A stretch of 64,000 nt of DNA from Flavobacteriales bacterium UBA5081 (GTDB lineage Bacteria; Bacteroidota; Bacteroidia; Flavobacteriales_E; Vicingaceae): the NCBI GenBank assembly GCA_002415785.1, contig DIAJ01000033.1, positions 289,657 through 353,656 of the forward strand. Reading direction: 5' to 3'. Under the pieces are notes generated by a model. That model ran no database searches. It worked only from the letters and a program-made list of their open reading frames with translations, and was not told the origin of the DNA. Both the position numbers and the translations under genes were made by a program. Positions 17,773 through 26,753 of this stretch are shown piece by piece. Numbering within the stretch: position 1 is the first letter of the stretch; every line of letters begins with the position of its first letter.

Positions 17773-17851
17773 GAAACAGGCTAACAGAAGTTTTAGTAAG
17801 TGACAAAGTAAAGCAATCCGATTGAATCCTTTTCAATTTAATTCAGCTAAG

Positions 17852-17859
17852 TATATTTG
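17852..17859 (+). promoter_or_regulatory. -7 promoter box for the methyltransferase/GT4/rnhB unit
   Basis: TATATTTG matches TAnnTTTG. It overlaps the alternative upstream TTG start at 17857 and therefore favours the ATG at 17878 as the true start. Confidence 0.5.
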
Positions 17860-17877
17860 CAAGCTTTACAAGGAAGC

Positions 17878-18699
17878 ATGAAGATGACTGTTGAGGAGTT
17901 TTTTGATCTTTTTCTGGAAGAATTAAAAACCAATACCGACTTACATTACTATTACAAATACTTAGATAATCCTTCTCGTTTTGAGTACCGTAAGGCTTAT
18001 TTCTGTCAGCGTTTGCAATATATAATTGATCATATTAACGAGCCGGATCTAAAAATTTGGGACTGCGGCTGTGGTTTTGGAACTACCGGAATTTTTCTTT
18101 CCATAAATGGAATTGCCTCTCATGGCACTACCCTTGAGCATTACATCAAGCAAATTCCTAAACGATTAGAATTTTGGAGCAAATATGGCGACGTGAGTAA
18201 ATTCACCTACTCTTACGAAGATATTTTTGACTGCACTTTTAAGCCCGAAAGCTTTGACTTAATTATCATTCAAGATACTCTTCATCACTTAGAGCCTTTG
18301 GATGATGCACTAAACATTCTTAACAAAGTCCTTAAGCCAAAAGGAAAGCTACTAATTATTGAAGAAAACGGGAACAATATTATACAAAATGCTAAACTCT
18401 TTTTGCAAAGGGGGAATAAACGCATTATTAAAATTTATGATGAAAAGCTGAAAAAACACATTTTACTTGGAAATGAAAATATTAGAAGTCTAAGTACATG
18501 GCAAAAAGCTTTTGAAAAACAAAACTTCACAATCGATCGTAAATCTGTTCAGTACATTAGATATTATTTACCTTTTATGTTTCCTAATGAGAAGGCTAAA
18601 GCGAAAGTTGAAAAGGAGCAAGAAATTTGGAAAAAAAATAACTTTTTAAAAGAATACTTCTTTTTTGGAATTAACTTCATGGTTGATAAAGTCAATTAA
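17878..18699 (+). CDS. Class I SAM-dependent methyltransferase
   Basis: This is a 273-residue soluble methyltransferase. The SAM-binding motif I is IWDCGCGFGTTGIF, and the post-motif SFDLIIIQDTLHHLEPLDDAL with KVLKPKGKLLIIEE is typical of ubiE-like small-molecule methyltransferases. The substrate is unknown. Its location between the flippase and a GT4 glycosyltransferase suggests methylation of a sugar or lipid carrier in polysaccharide assembly, but this is positional inference. I chose ATG 17878 over a TTG at 17857 because the promoter box overlaps that TTG. The GT4 gene begins 5 nt after its stop. Confidence 0.8.
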   Translation: MKMTVEEFFDLFLEELKTNTDLHYYYKYLDNPSRFEYRKAYFCQRLQYIIDHINEPDLKIWDCGCGFGTTGIFLSINGIASHGTTLEHYIKQIPKRLEFWSKYGDVSKFTYSYEDIFDCTFKPESFDLIIIQDTLHHLEPLDDALNILNKVLKPKGKLLIIEENGNNIIQNAKLFLQRGNKRIIKIYDEKLKKHILLGNENIRSLSTWQKAFEKQNFTIDRKSVQYIRYYLPFMFPNEKAKAKVEKEQEIWKKNNFLKEYFFFGINFMVDKVN

Positions 18700-18704
18700 T
18701 TTTC

Positions 18705-19832
18705 ATGCGAATTGCCGTAAATACTCGACTTTTAGTTCCGGAAAAAATGGACGGAATTGGTCGCTTTACTTTTGAAACGCTTCAAAGAATATGTAACAAT
18801 AACCCTGAAGTTAAGTTTGACTTTATTTTTGACCGTAAACCAAGTAGTGAATTTAAATTTAGCGAGAATGTTCGTTTAATCAGCCTTTCGCCTCCTGCAC
18901 GCCACCCAATTTTATGGGTAATTTGGTTTGAGTACAGATTAAGGAAATACATTAACAGTAATCATTTTGACCTTTTACTTTCGCCTGAAGGATGGATTCC
19001 TCCAAACTTAAATTGCCCTTCATTAGGTGTCATCCACGACTTGAACTTTGCTCATCATCCTGAAAATATAATTTTCAGTCATCGAAAATACTTACAATAT
19101 TTCTTTCCAAAGTTTGCCAATAGAGCTAATCGAATTGCTACTGTTTCAGAGTTTTCAAAAAAAGATATCATTGAAACATACAATATAAGTCCTGAGAAAA
19201 TTGATGTTGTGTACAATGGAGCCAATAATATTTTTAAGCCAATTAGTACTGAAGAAAAAATCAACGTAAGAGCAACCTTTAGCAATGAGAAGCCCTACTT
19301 TATTTTCATAGGCACACTTCATCCAAGGAAAAATATTGATCATTTATTGTTGGCATTTGATGATTTTAAATCAACTGTGCACAGTAATGTTCAGCTTCTC
19401 ATTGTCGGAAATAGAAAATGGTGGCCTGCAAAAGTGGAGTCCATTTACCAAAAGATGAAGTTTAAAGATAACGTTCATTTTTTGGGCAGACAATCGGACG
19501 AAAATTTAGCACAACTTTTAGCATCCGCTGAAGCACTCACCTACCTACCCTATTTTGAAGGCTTTGGAATTCCTATTTTAGAAGCTTTTCAATGTGAAGT
19601 TCCTGTAATCACTTCTGCAGTTAGCTCTATGCCGGAAGTTGCAAAAGATGCTGCACTTTTGGCTCAGCCAACTGATGTAAGAAGCATTTCCGAAAAGATG
19701 AGACTTATTATTGAAAACGATGAATTAAAAAAGCGTCTAATTCTAAAAGGAGTAGAAAGAGCTAAAGATTTCTCTTGGGACAAAACCGCCGATTTATTAT
19801 GGCAAAGTATTTTAAAAACATTGGGAAAGTAA
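18705..19832 (+). CDS. Glycosyltransferase family 4 (GT-B)
   Basis: This is a 375-residue retaining glycosyltransferase. The N-terminal Rossmann half contains NTRLLVPEKMDGIGRFTFET. The C-terminal half has the GT4 hallmark FIGTLHPRKNIDHLLLAF and the nucleotide-sugar-binding EX7E region YFEGFGIPILEAFQCEVPV with SSMPEVAKDAA. It probably adds a sugar to a lipid-linked or LPS acceptor at the cytoplasmic face. Donor and acceptor cannot be read from sequence. It lies between the methyltransferase and rnhB, with a 1-nt gap to rnhB. Confidence 0.88.
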   Translation: MRIAVNTRLLVPEKMDGIGRFTFETLQRICNNNPEVKFDFIFDRKPSSEFKFSENVRLISLSPPARHPILWVIWFEYRLRKYINSNHFDLLLSPEGWIPPNLNCPSLGVIHDLNFAHHPENIIFSHRKYLQYFFPKFANRANRIATVSEFSKKDIIETYNISPEKIDVVYNGANNIFKPISTEEKINVRATFSNEKPYFIFIGTLHPRKNIDHLLLAFDDFKSTVHSNVQLLIVGNRKWWPAKVESIYQKMKFKDNVHFLGRQSDENLAQLLASAEALTYLPYFEGFGIPILEAFQCEVPVITSAVSSMPEVAKDAALLAQPTDVRSISEKMRLIIENDELKKRLILKGVERAKDFSWDKTADLLWQSILKTLGK

Positions 19833-19833
19833 A

Positions 19834-20436
19834 ATGGCTTTAAAGAGTTTTTTTACCAAAGGGAAAATTGAAGTTGGATGTGATGAAGCCGGCAGGGGCT
19901 GTTTAGCGGGACCGGTTTTTGCCGCTGCTGTGATACTGAACCACAAAAAAAAATACAGTTTATTAGACGATTCGAAAAAACTAAGTAAAAAGAAAAGAGA
20001 TGAATGTAGAATTTGGATTGAAGAAAATGCATTAGACTGGGCAGTTGGCATTGTAGAAGCCAAAGAGATTGATGAGATTAACATTTTAAATGCATCTTTT
20101 CTAGCCATGCATCGAGCAATAGAACAATTAAGTTCTCCATTTGACCAATTATTAATTGATGGCAATCGCTTTAAGCCTTACAAAAAAGTCCCTCATCATT
20201 GTATTATTAAAGGAGATGGAAAGTTTAAAAACATTGCAGCAGCTTCAATTCTAGCCAAAACGCACAGGGACGAGTACATGCAAAAAATAGCAAAAGATTT
20301 TCCTCAATATGAGTGGCAAAGTAATCAAGGCTACCCCACAAAAAAACACAGGCAAGCCATTCTCAATCACGGAAGTTGTGTACACCACCGTAATAGTTTC
20401 CAATTAATTCCACCACAACTTAAAATAAAATTTTAG
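19834..20436 (+). CDS. rnhB: Ribonuclease HII
   Basis: This 200-residue enzyme cleaves RNA in RNA-DNA hybrids and removes misincorporated ribonucleotides. The catalytic motif GCDEAGRGCLAGPV is at residues 15-28 with the metal ligands D17 and E18. The later LLIDGNRF and ASILAKTHRDEYM motifs complete the RNase HII signature. A run of nine A residues (in the HKKK codons) near the 5' end is a possible slippage point but does not disturb the frame. It is co-directional with the GT4 gene and only 1 nt from it. Confidence 0.94.
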   Translation: MALKSFFTKGKIEVGCDEAGRGCLAGPVFAAAVILNHKKKYSLLDDSKKLSKKKRDECRIWIEENALDWAVGIVEAKEIDEINILNASFLAMHRAIEQLSSPFDQLLIDGNRFKPYKKVPHHCIIKGDGKFKNIAAASILAKTHRDEYMQKIAKDFPQYEWQSNQGYPTKKHRQAILNHGSCVHHRNSFQLIPPQLKIKF

Positions 20437-20501
20437 CATTCATTAAGATATGTTAAGTTATTGTTTTACTTTTATGCAATAGATAAGTAAAACCATATTT
20501 T

Positions 20502-22112
20502 ATGAAGATTAAAATCAATAAAGTATTAGTAGGTATAATTTCTTCTGCTACAATGCTCTTCTCATGCACCGACGATTACTTTGAATTTGACAAAATCAAA
20601 ACCAATGAGTGGAAACCGGAACTGGCGCTGCCCTTAGTAAACTCCTCTCTAACACTTGAGAATATCATCATAAAGGAGGATGATAATGGCATAATAAATG
20701 AAAACCCTCAGAGTGGAATTTTAGAAGTTGTTTACGATGGAAGAGTTTTTTCTCCGGTTGGGGAGGCTCAAGTACCTCTGCCAAATCAAACTTTTAGCAG
20801 AAGTATAAGCAGCCCTACCCCACTGCCTTCTAACGGAGGACAAACTCCCCTCTTAACCTATAGTGATGAAGTTTCATTTAATACTACTGTAGAAATTGAT
20901 ACTTTAATTCTCAAAAATGGAAATCTTACTTTAACGCTCGAAAATACTTTTGAGCACGATTTAAATGTACAATTAGAACTTCCCTCTTTTACAAATCAAA
21001 ATAATCAAGCAATTGTTTTAAATTACAGCATTCCTGCTTCAAACGGTATCTCTGCAACTGTTCGCTCACAAAATGTTGATTTGAGCAATTACACCATTGA
21101 CATGATGCATGGAGTCCAAAATCACAGCACATTTCCAATTGATGTTACTATCAACTTTAATTTGGTGGCAGGAAATAGCTCTACTCCTAATGATGAGCTG
21201 ACAATTAATGCTCAAATAAGCAATTTGGCGTTTAGAAACTTTGTAGGTTATATTGGTCAAAGTAGTTTAATGGACTTGGATTTAGACACCATCGACATTA
21301 ATTTATTTAAAAACTTTGTAGATGGTAATTTCTTTTTGTCAAATCCATTTTTAGATATTGACATTTACAACGGCTATGGTATTCCAACTGAATTAGAATT
21401 TGAAACTTTGAAGTCGAGAAATCCGGATAAAAGTCCTCAGGAAATTCCTGTTCAGCTTCCTAACAATCCAATTGTACTTAGCTCTTCTCCAAGCTATAAA
21501 ACAGATTCAACCAATATTCAATTAACCAACGCAAATAGTAACATTGACGATGTAGTCTCTTCTCTATTAAAACAAATTATTTATGATGCAAGAGCAGAGT
21601 TTAATCCCAACGGGCCAACAACAAGAAACTATTTAACCGACACAAGTCGAATTGGCTTAGAGGTTATGCTTAGGCTACCTTTTGAAGGTAGAGCAAGTGA
21701 TTTTCATTTAATTGATACAATTGACTTTAGTTTTGAAGGAGTAGATGAATTAGAAAGTGGGATCATAAAACTAAACAGTGAAAATGGGTTCCCGGTAGAT
21801 GTCAACCTCCAGGTATTCTTTGCCAACTCAGCTTATGAAATTATTGACTCTTTGTTCGATGAAAATGTCAATCGAAAAGTAATCGAATCTGCATTAATCA
21901 ATAATAATGGAAGAGTTAACCAACCGACCATAAGCTCTCATGAAATTGAAGTTAATCGTGAGCGATTGAAAAACTTAACCAATGGCCGATATGCCATCAT
22001 TGATGCAGAAATCAACACTTTAGATTACCAAGACTCTACAAATGTTGCTTTTTATTCTAACTATCGCTTAGCTATAAATCTAGGCGTAAAAGCAAAAATA
22101 TTAATCGATTAG
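20502..22112 (+). CDS. Unrecognised large lipoprotein, partner of the DUF5723 protein
   Basis: I do not recognise a named family for this 536-residue protein. The N-terminus is a lipoprotein signal with the lipobox MLFSC (Cys at about residue 22) followed by TDDYFEFDK, so it should be lipid-anchored in the periplasm or on the outer membrane. The rest is rich in beta-strand patterns (for example LENGNLTLTLENTFEHD-like stretches with alternating hydrophobics) and has no obvious catalytic motif. It ends 20 nt before the ATG of a DUF5723 outer-membrane barrel, so the two probably form a functional pair. It is preceded by a TACTTTTA box close to the -7 consensus. Confidence 0.7.
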   Translation: MKIKINKVLVGIISSATMLFSCTDDYFEFDKIKTNEWKPELALPLVNSSLTLENIIIKEDDNGIINENPQSGILEVVYDGRVFSPVGEAQVPLPNQTFSRSISSPTPLPSNGGQTPLLTYSDEVSFNTTVEIDTLILKNGNLTLTLENTFEHDLNVQLELPSFTNQNNQAIVLNYSIPASNGISATVRSQNVDLSNYTIDMMHGVQNHSTFPIDVTINFNLVAGNSSTPNDELTINAQISNLAFRNFVGYIGQSSLMDLDLDTIDINLFKNFVDGNFFLSNPFLDIDIYNGYGIPTELEFETLKSRNPDKSPQEIPVQLPNNPIVLSSSPSYKTDSTNIQLTNANSNIDDVVSSLLKQIIYDARAEFNPNGPTTRNYLTDTSRIGLEVMLRLPFEGRASDFHLIDTIDFSFEGVDELESGIIKLNSENGFPVDVNLQVFFANSAYEIIDSLFDENVNRKVIESALINNNGRVNQPTISSHEIEVNRERLKNLTNGRYAIIDAEINTLDYQDSTNVAFYSNYRLAINLGVKAKILID

Positions 22113-22132
22113 CATTGAATAAACTCACAGTA

Positions 22133-23536
22133 ATGAAAAAAATATTCTTAATTATACAAGTCGCCATTTTCAGCCTGAGTTCATTTGCTCAGCAAGATTT
22201 AGGAATGTTCAATTTAAATGAAATTCCACAGTCCTCATACAGTAATCCGGCAAATCAATTTAACGGCAAGTTCTACTTAGGATTACCGGCTATCTCATCC
22301 AATTATTTTAGTGCAAGTAACAGTGGGTTTGCCTATTCAGATTTTATTCGCAAAAGAGGTGACTCACTTCTCGCCGATTTTGACAATATGATTGACAAAA
22401 TAGGTGATGACAACTACCTATCCATTTTTTCAAAAGTGGATTTACTTTCATTTGGATTTAAAGTTGGCAAGAACACTCAACTTATGTTTAATGTAAGTGA
22501 AAATGCATATTTACGATTAAGTTATCCAAAAGATTTAATAAGATTTATCTATGAAGGTAATGCCGCTTTTGAAGATAATACTGCCAACTTAGAAGGTGTT
22601 GGAGTGAGCTTAAACCATTACAGAGAATATAGTGTTGGGCTTTCTCATCAACTGAACGAAGACTTACGAATTGGAGCAAGAATTAAGTACTTGTATGGAA
22701 TGGAAAACATTTACAATGAGCGTTCAGATATTTCAGTTGTTACTGATCCTGAAACGTATGAAATTACTGCTCGTTCTGATTTATCTATTAAGACTGCAGG
22801 TCTAACAGATGATATTGATGAGGAAACCATGGACTACCTCACAGGAAGAGGAAATACAGGCTTTGCATTTGATTTTGGTGCAAACTATCAACTCAATGAA
22901 AAAATAAGCTTAAACGCCAGTATAATTGATTTGGGCTTTATTAAATGGAACGACTATACAAAATCATACTCCAACAATGGTGAATTTAATTATAGCGGAA
23001 TCGAAATAGATGCATTTGCCGATGATCAGGGAGCTCGTTCAGATGATGAAACCTCATTTGACCGTGTGTTAGATTCATTAGAGGAAGCAATGAATATAGA
23101 TACTAACACTTCATCTTACTCTGCTCCATTAACCACTAGAATGTATATTGGCGGTAATTACGCAATCAACGAAAGAAGCCAGGCTGGTGCTATTTTACAA
23201 GCTGAAGTTTTCCAGGGTAATCTTTTACCATCTTTTACTTTACTTTACAATAGAAAAATGACAAAATGGATTGGCATGGGAGCTGCTTACACCATTATTA
23301 ATAGAAGTTACAATAACCTTGGCGTTTCCTTAAACTTTAACCCCGGACCTGTTCAGTTATATGTAGTGACTGATAATTTACTAGGCGCTTTTCAACCTCA
23401 ACATAGTCGACACATGCAAGTGAGGTTTGGCATTAATTTAATATTCGGCAGTGACAAATCAACGGATATTAATGCAGCTTATAATCCTTCCGAAAAGAAG
23501 AAAAAGAAAAAAAGTAAAGACGAATCAGAAAGTTAA
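22133..23536 (+). CDS. DUF5723 family putative outer-membrane barrel protein
   Basis: This 467-residue protein begins with a signal peptide (MKKIFLIIQVAIFSLSSFAQ). It continues with the DUF5723 signature, in which an N-terminal NEIPQSSYSNPANQ segment precedes many amphipathic beta-strands such as SYSVGLSHQL-type turns. It looks like a FadL/PorV-type outer-membrane beta-barrel, and the role is not known. An upstream TTG at 22115 is possible, but the ATG at 22133 starts the signal peptide directly. The C-terminal tail is lysine-rich (KKKKKKSKDESES). It is followed by a strong bidirectional terminator and paired with the upstream lipoprotein gene. Confidence 0.72.
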   Translation: MKKIFLIIQVAIFSLSSFAQQDLGMFNLNEIPQSSYSNPANQFNGKFYLGLPAISSNYFSASNSGFAYSDFIRKRGDSLLADFDNMIDKIGDDNYLSIFSKVDLLSFGFKVGKNTQLMFNVSENAYLRLSYPKDLIRFIYEGNAAFEDNTANLEGVGVSLNHYREYSVGLSHQLNEDLRIGARIKYLYGMENIYNERSDISVVTDPETYEITARSDLSIKTAGLTDDIDEETMDYLTGRGNTGFAFDFGANYQLNEKISLNASIIDLGFIKWNDYTKSYSNNGEFNYSGIEIDAFADDQGARSDDETSFDRVLDSLEEAMNIDTNTSSYSAPLTTRMYIGGNYAINERSQAGAILQAEVFQGNLLPSFTLLYNRKMTKWIGMGAAYTIINRSYNNLGVSLNFNPGPVQLYVVTDNLLGAFQPQHSRHMQVRFGINLIFGSDKSTDINAAYNPSEKKKKKKSKDESES

Positions 23537-23542
23537 GCCCAT

Positions 23543-23574
23543 AAAAAAAGAGCGGAAAATCCGCTCTTTTTTTT
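23543..23574. terminator. Bidirectional intrinsic terminator
   Basis: The stem GAGCGGA / TCCGCTC has a 3-nt loop and is flanked by an A-run on the left and eight T residues on the right. It therefore works for both the DUF5723 gene (plus) and the convergent zinc-ribbon gene (minus). Confidence 0.88.
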
Positions 23575-23590
23575 ATCTCTATAATTGATT

Positions 23591-24400
23591 TTATTTTTTT
23601 GCTCTTGCAGTTCTTTTTGTTCTGCGCTTTGGTTTTTCCTCAACAACCTCTTCAATTCCTGCCATTTTTGGATCAACTAAAATTCTTCCGCAATGCTCAC
23701 AAACAATTACCTTTTTGTGAGAGTTAATATCTAGCTGACGCTGTGGCGGAATCTTGTTAAAACAACCTCCACAAGCACTACGCTCAACAGGAACTACTGC
23801 CAAACCGTTTCTCGCATTATCTCGAATACGCTTATAAGCAGAAAGCAATCGATCTTCAATTACTTCTTCTGCTTTTTTTGACTGCGCTTGAAGTTCTTTT
23901 TCTTCCTTCTCAGTTTCAGCAATAATTTCGTCTAGTTCATTCTTCTTAGCTTCAAGTTCTTGTTTTGTTTCTTCTAACTTAACTTTTGAAGCATCGTTTA
24001 TTTCTTTCTTATTCTCAATTTGAGCTTGAAACTCTCGAATCTTCTTCTCCGCTAATTCAATCTCTAAAGCTTGATATTCCATTTCTTTAGAAATAGCGTC
24101 AAACTCACGATTGTTTCTTACATTCTTTTGCTGCTCTTCGTATTTCTTAATGGCTGCTTCAGAATCTTTAATTTGATTCTTTTTGTTAGAGATTTCTGTC
24201 TCTAAAGCTTGAATCGCTTCATCAGCATTGTTTATTCTCGTTTCAAGGCCCGCAACTTCATCCTCTAAATCTTGAACCTCTAATGGTAACTCACCGCGAA
24301 TAGTTCGAATGCGGTCAATCTTAGAATCAATCTCTTGAAGATCATACAGCGCTTGCAAGCGCTCCTCTACTGTTGCCTCTGTACTCCCTTTTTTAGCCAT
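23591..24400 (-). CDS. Coiled-coil zinc-ribbon protein (CdsZ/HP0958-like)
   Basis: This is a 269-residue protein. Residues about 10-190 are a long heptad-patterned coiled coil rich in E, K and A. The C-terminal part is a C4 zinc ribbon, with CGGC followed by CEHC about 25 residues later. A basic tail (KPKRRTKRTARAKK) ends the protein. The family is widespread in bacteria and is described as a C4-type zinc-ribbon/nucleic-acid-binding or chaperone-like regulator; its role in Bacteroidota is unknown. It lies just downstream of a Nif3 gene on the same strand, a pairing seen in many phyla. It has its own -7 box. Confidence 0.78.
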   Translation of the reverse strand: MAKKGSTEATVEERLQALYDLQEIDSKIDRIRTIRGELPLEVQDLEDEVAGLETRINNADEAIQALETEISNKKNQIKDSEAAIKKYEEQQKNVRNNREFDAISKEMEYQALEIELAEKKIREFQAQIENKKEINDASKVKLEETKQELEAKKNELDEIIAETEKEEKELQAQSKKAEEVIEDRLLSAYKRIRDNARNGLAVVPVERSACGGCFNKIPPQRQLDINSHKKVIVCEHCGRILVDPKMAGIEEVVEEKPKRRTKRTARAKK

Positions 24401-24446
24401 CTTATATCTCTTAATCAGGTTTGTGTTTAATCTTGATAAATAGGGT

Positions 24447-24454
24447 GCAAAATT
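24447..24454 (-). promoter_or_regulatory. -7 promoter box upstream of the zinc-ribbon gene
   Basis: Read on the minus strand, the box is TAATTTTG, a perfect TAnnTTTG, 46 nt before the ATG at 24400. Confidence 0.5.
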
Positions 24455-24494
24455 AAATAAAATTTCTTGAAATGAAGTTATCTACAACCCAATA

Positions 24495-25589
24495 CTAAAA
24501 ATACTTCACCGGATTGGTATTCACTTCAGTAATTACACAATTTAAATCAGAATGCTTTTCTTTTAAAAAGCGACTTAGCAGATTTGGGGTAAACTGCTCA
24601 CTTTCATAATGACCGACATCTGCAATAATAATGTCGTCTTCGGCATCAAAAAACTGATGATATTTAAAATCGGCAGTCACAAATACATCAGCCTTAACTG
24701 ATTTAGCTGCATTTAATAAAAAACTTCCCGAGCCTCCACACAGTGCTACTGTTTCAATTTGATTTTTCACCAATGCAGTATGACGAATACAACTTACATT
24801 TAACTTTTCTTTTAGCAATGTCAAGAAATCCTCTGTATTCATCGGCTTAGATAGCTGCCCCCAAAGTCCGCTGCCCACCGAACTCCACGGCATAGCTAAA
24901 TCGTATAAATCGTAAGCTACTTCTTCATAAGGATGAGCAGTAACCATTGCCTGCACCACTCTTTTTTCTATATGATTTGGAACAACCGTTTCTATGCGCA
25001 TTTCTGTTTCAAAATGAACCTTACCTTTTTCTCCCACATGAGGATTTGCAGCTTCTGAAGCCCTAAAACTCCCTTCGCCTTCCAATTGAAAAGCACAACA
25101 ATCATATTCACCGATATGACCGGCACCTGCTTTAAATATAGAAGTCCTCACCTCTTCTACATTTTTAATCGGACAGAAAAAAACTAACTTTTTCATTAAT
25201 CCATTCTTGGGGCTTAATATATGTGTACTTTCAAGACCTATTTTGTCAGCTAACTCTTTATTCACACCATTTGAAACATTGTCTAAATTGGTGTGAATAG
25301 CGTAAATTGCAACATCATTTTTGATTGCCTTCAAAATAGTTCGCTCAATGTAATTTTTCCCTGTTAAACTCTTTAACCCACTAAATACAATCGGATGATG
25401 CGCTACAATTAAATTTGCCCCAATAGATATTGCTTCATCAACTACCTCCTCTGTACTATCTAAGCAAAACAATACCTTTTTTACTATATCGTTTTCTGAA
25501 CCTACAATCAATCCCGAGTTGTCATAACCTTCCTGAAAGCTTCTTGGTGCAAAACTTTCTAAAGTGCTTAAAATTTCTTTCAACTTCAT
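24495..25589 (-). CDS. Nif3-like dinuclear metal-centre protein
   Basis: This 364-residue member of the Nif3/YqfO/YbgI family forms a toroidal hexamer with two metal ions per subunit. The metal-binding histidines are in VAHHPIVFSG (H64, H65) and the aspartate in HTNLDN (D103). The C-terminal HYESE supplies further ligands. The length beyond 250 residues indicates the middle PII-like (CutA-like) insert found in YqfO proteins. The biochemical function is unsettled; GTP cyclohydrolase I type 2 is an older annotation. It is followed on the same strand by the zinc-ribbon protein gene. Confidence 0.88.
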   Translation of the reverse strand: MKLKEILSTLESFAPRSFQEGYDNSGLIVGSENDIVKKVLFCLDSTEEVVDEAISIGANLIVAHHPIVFSGLKSLTGKNYIERTILKAIKNDVAIYAIHTNLDNVSNGVNKELADKIGLESTHILSPKNGLMKKLVFFCPIKNVEEVRTSIFKAGAGHIGEYDCCAFQLEGEGSFRASEAANPHVGEKGKVHFETEMRIETVVPNHIEKRVVQAMVTAHPYEEVAYDLYDLAMPWSSVGSGLWGQLSKPMNTEDFLTLLKEKLNVSCIRHTALVKNQIETVALCGGSGSFLLNAAKSVKADVFVTADFKYHQFFDAEDDIIIADVGHYESEQFTPNLLSRFLKEKHSDLNCVITEVNTNPVKYF

Positions 25590-25627
25590 TGAACTCTATT
25601 TTTTATTATTGTCTTTAATTTGTACTT

Positions 25628-25635
25628 CAAAAATA
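25628..25635 (-). promoter_or_regulatory. -7 promoter box upstream of the Nif3 gene
   Basis: On the minus strand this reads TATTTTTG, a perfect match to TAnnTTTG, 38 nt before the ATG at 25589. The divergent lpxK gene has a one-mismatch box, TAATTTCG, at 25656-25663. Confidence 0.5.
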
Positions 25636-25685
25636 CATCAATTCGAGAGTTTGAGTAATTTCGAAAATTAATAAATCATTTAAGA

Positions 25686-26753
25686 GTGAACATCTTTTTG
25701 CGCATTATACTACTGCCATTCACATTGATTTACTCAATTGTAGTTAGGCTGCGCAACTTTTTTTACGACATTGGTTTATTGAAATCCACTTCTTATGACT
25801 TTCCAACCATAGTTGTTGGCAACTTGAGTGTTGGCGGAACCGGAAAAACACCGCATACAGATTTTATTTTATCTATATTAAAAAAAGACTACCTCAGCGC
25901 TGTATTAAGTCGAGGCTATGGTAGAAAAACCAAAGGATATAAATTAGCAGATTCCGGAGATCGTCCTTCGACAATTGGCGATGAGCCATTTCAAATTTTT
26001 TCTAAACACCCTGAAATACTGGTTGCAGTTGATGAAAAAAGAAAAAGAGGAATTGAGAAACTTAGAGCCTTACCCTCCGCTCCTCAACTCATTGTCCTCG
26101 ACGATGCATTTCAGCACCGAAGGGTAAAAGCAGGGCTTAACATTTTACTCACCGATTACAGCAAACTATTTATTAATGACATTGTTCTTCCATCCGGTCG
26201 CTTACGCGAACCAAAAACAGCTGCTAAAAGAGCAGATATCATCGTAGTAACAAAAAGCCCAAAAGTGCTTTCTCCACTAGAAATCAGAAGAATAACAAAT
26301 GAGTTAAAGCCCAAGGCTTATCAAAAAGTATTCTTTTCATTTATTGACTATCAAAATCTTCGACCATTAAATGTTGCTGCTAAAGAAATCGGTGAGTCCA
26401 TTAGCAATATGAAGAATTTTGGAGTTTTAGCGTTATCAGCAATTGCAAACCCAAAGCCTTTTGAACTTCATTTAAATCGCTATGCGAAAGAAATTAACTA
26501 TGTTCGCTTTAGGGATCACCATTTTTTTAACGAAAAAGATTATCAGAAAATAAAAGAGAAGGTGTCTGAATTGTTTAGTCCACAAAAGGCAATTGTTACC
26601 ACAGAAAAAGATGCTGTAAAGTTGGATGTCAATAAATTTGGAGAAATTCCGGTTTTTAGTTTGCCTATAGAGATTAAATTTCATAAACACGAAGAAGAAG
26701 ATTTTACTAAGGAGATAAAAGATTATGTTAGATCGTATACGAGAGAGCGCTGA
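25686..26753 (+). CDS. lpxK: Tetraacyldisaccharide 4'-kinase
   Basis: This 355-residue inner-membrane-associated kinase phosphorylates the 4'-position of the lipid A disaccharide. The N-terminus is hydrophobic and amphipathic (LPFTLIYSIVVRLRNFFY). The P-loop follows at about residues 45-55 (GNLSVGGTGKT), and the DDAFQHRRV and RLREP motifs are typical of LpxK. It starts with GTG at 25686. The last 29 nt overlap the pnp gene. Confidence 0.93.
   Translation: MNIFLRIILLPFTLIYSIVVRLRNFFYDIGLLKSTSYDFPTIVVGNLSVGGTGKTPHTDFILSILKKDYLSAVLSRGYGRKTKGYKLADSGDRPSTIGDEPFQIFSKHPEILVAVDEKRKRGIEKLRALPSAPQLIVLDDAFQHRRVKAGLNILLTDYSKLFINDIVLPSGRLREPKTAAKRADIIVVTKSPKVLSPLEIRRITNELKPKAYQKVFFSFIDYQNLRPLNVAAKEIGESISNMKNFGVLALSAIANPKPFELHLNRYAKEINYVRFRDHHFFNEKDYQKIKEKVSELFSPQKAIVTTEKDAVKLDVNKFGEIPVFSLPIEIKFHKHEEEDFTKEIKDYVRSYTRER
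26709..26715 (+). promoter_or_regulatory. Shine-Dalgarno-like site for pnp inside lpxK
   Basis: AAGGAGA lies 9 nt before the pnp ATG at 26725 and inside the lpxK coding region. It supports the overlapping start. Confidence 0.45.

Noticed and set aside
19941..19965. Run of nine A residues in rnhB as another recoding site
   Set aside because: It is near the 5' end, within conserved catalytic sequence, and a shift would only destroy the enzyme; no functional shorter product is known.
22115..22135. TTG start for the DUF5723 gene
   Set aside because: The ATG at 22133 begins a textbook signal peptide; the six extra residues add nothing conserved.
24478..24490. TTATCTACA as a DnaA box and possible origin near the zinc-ribbon gene
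   Set aside because: It is a single imperfect box without a cluster or an AT-rich unwinding element; rpmH is also not accompanied by dnaA.
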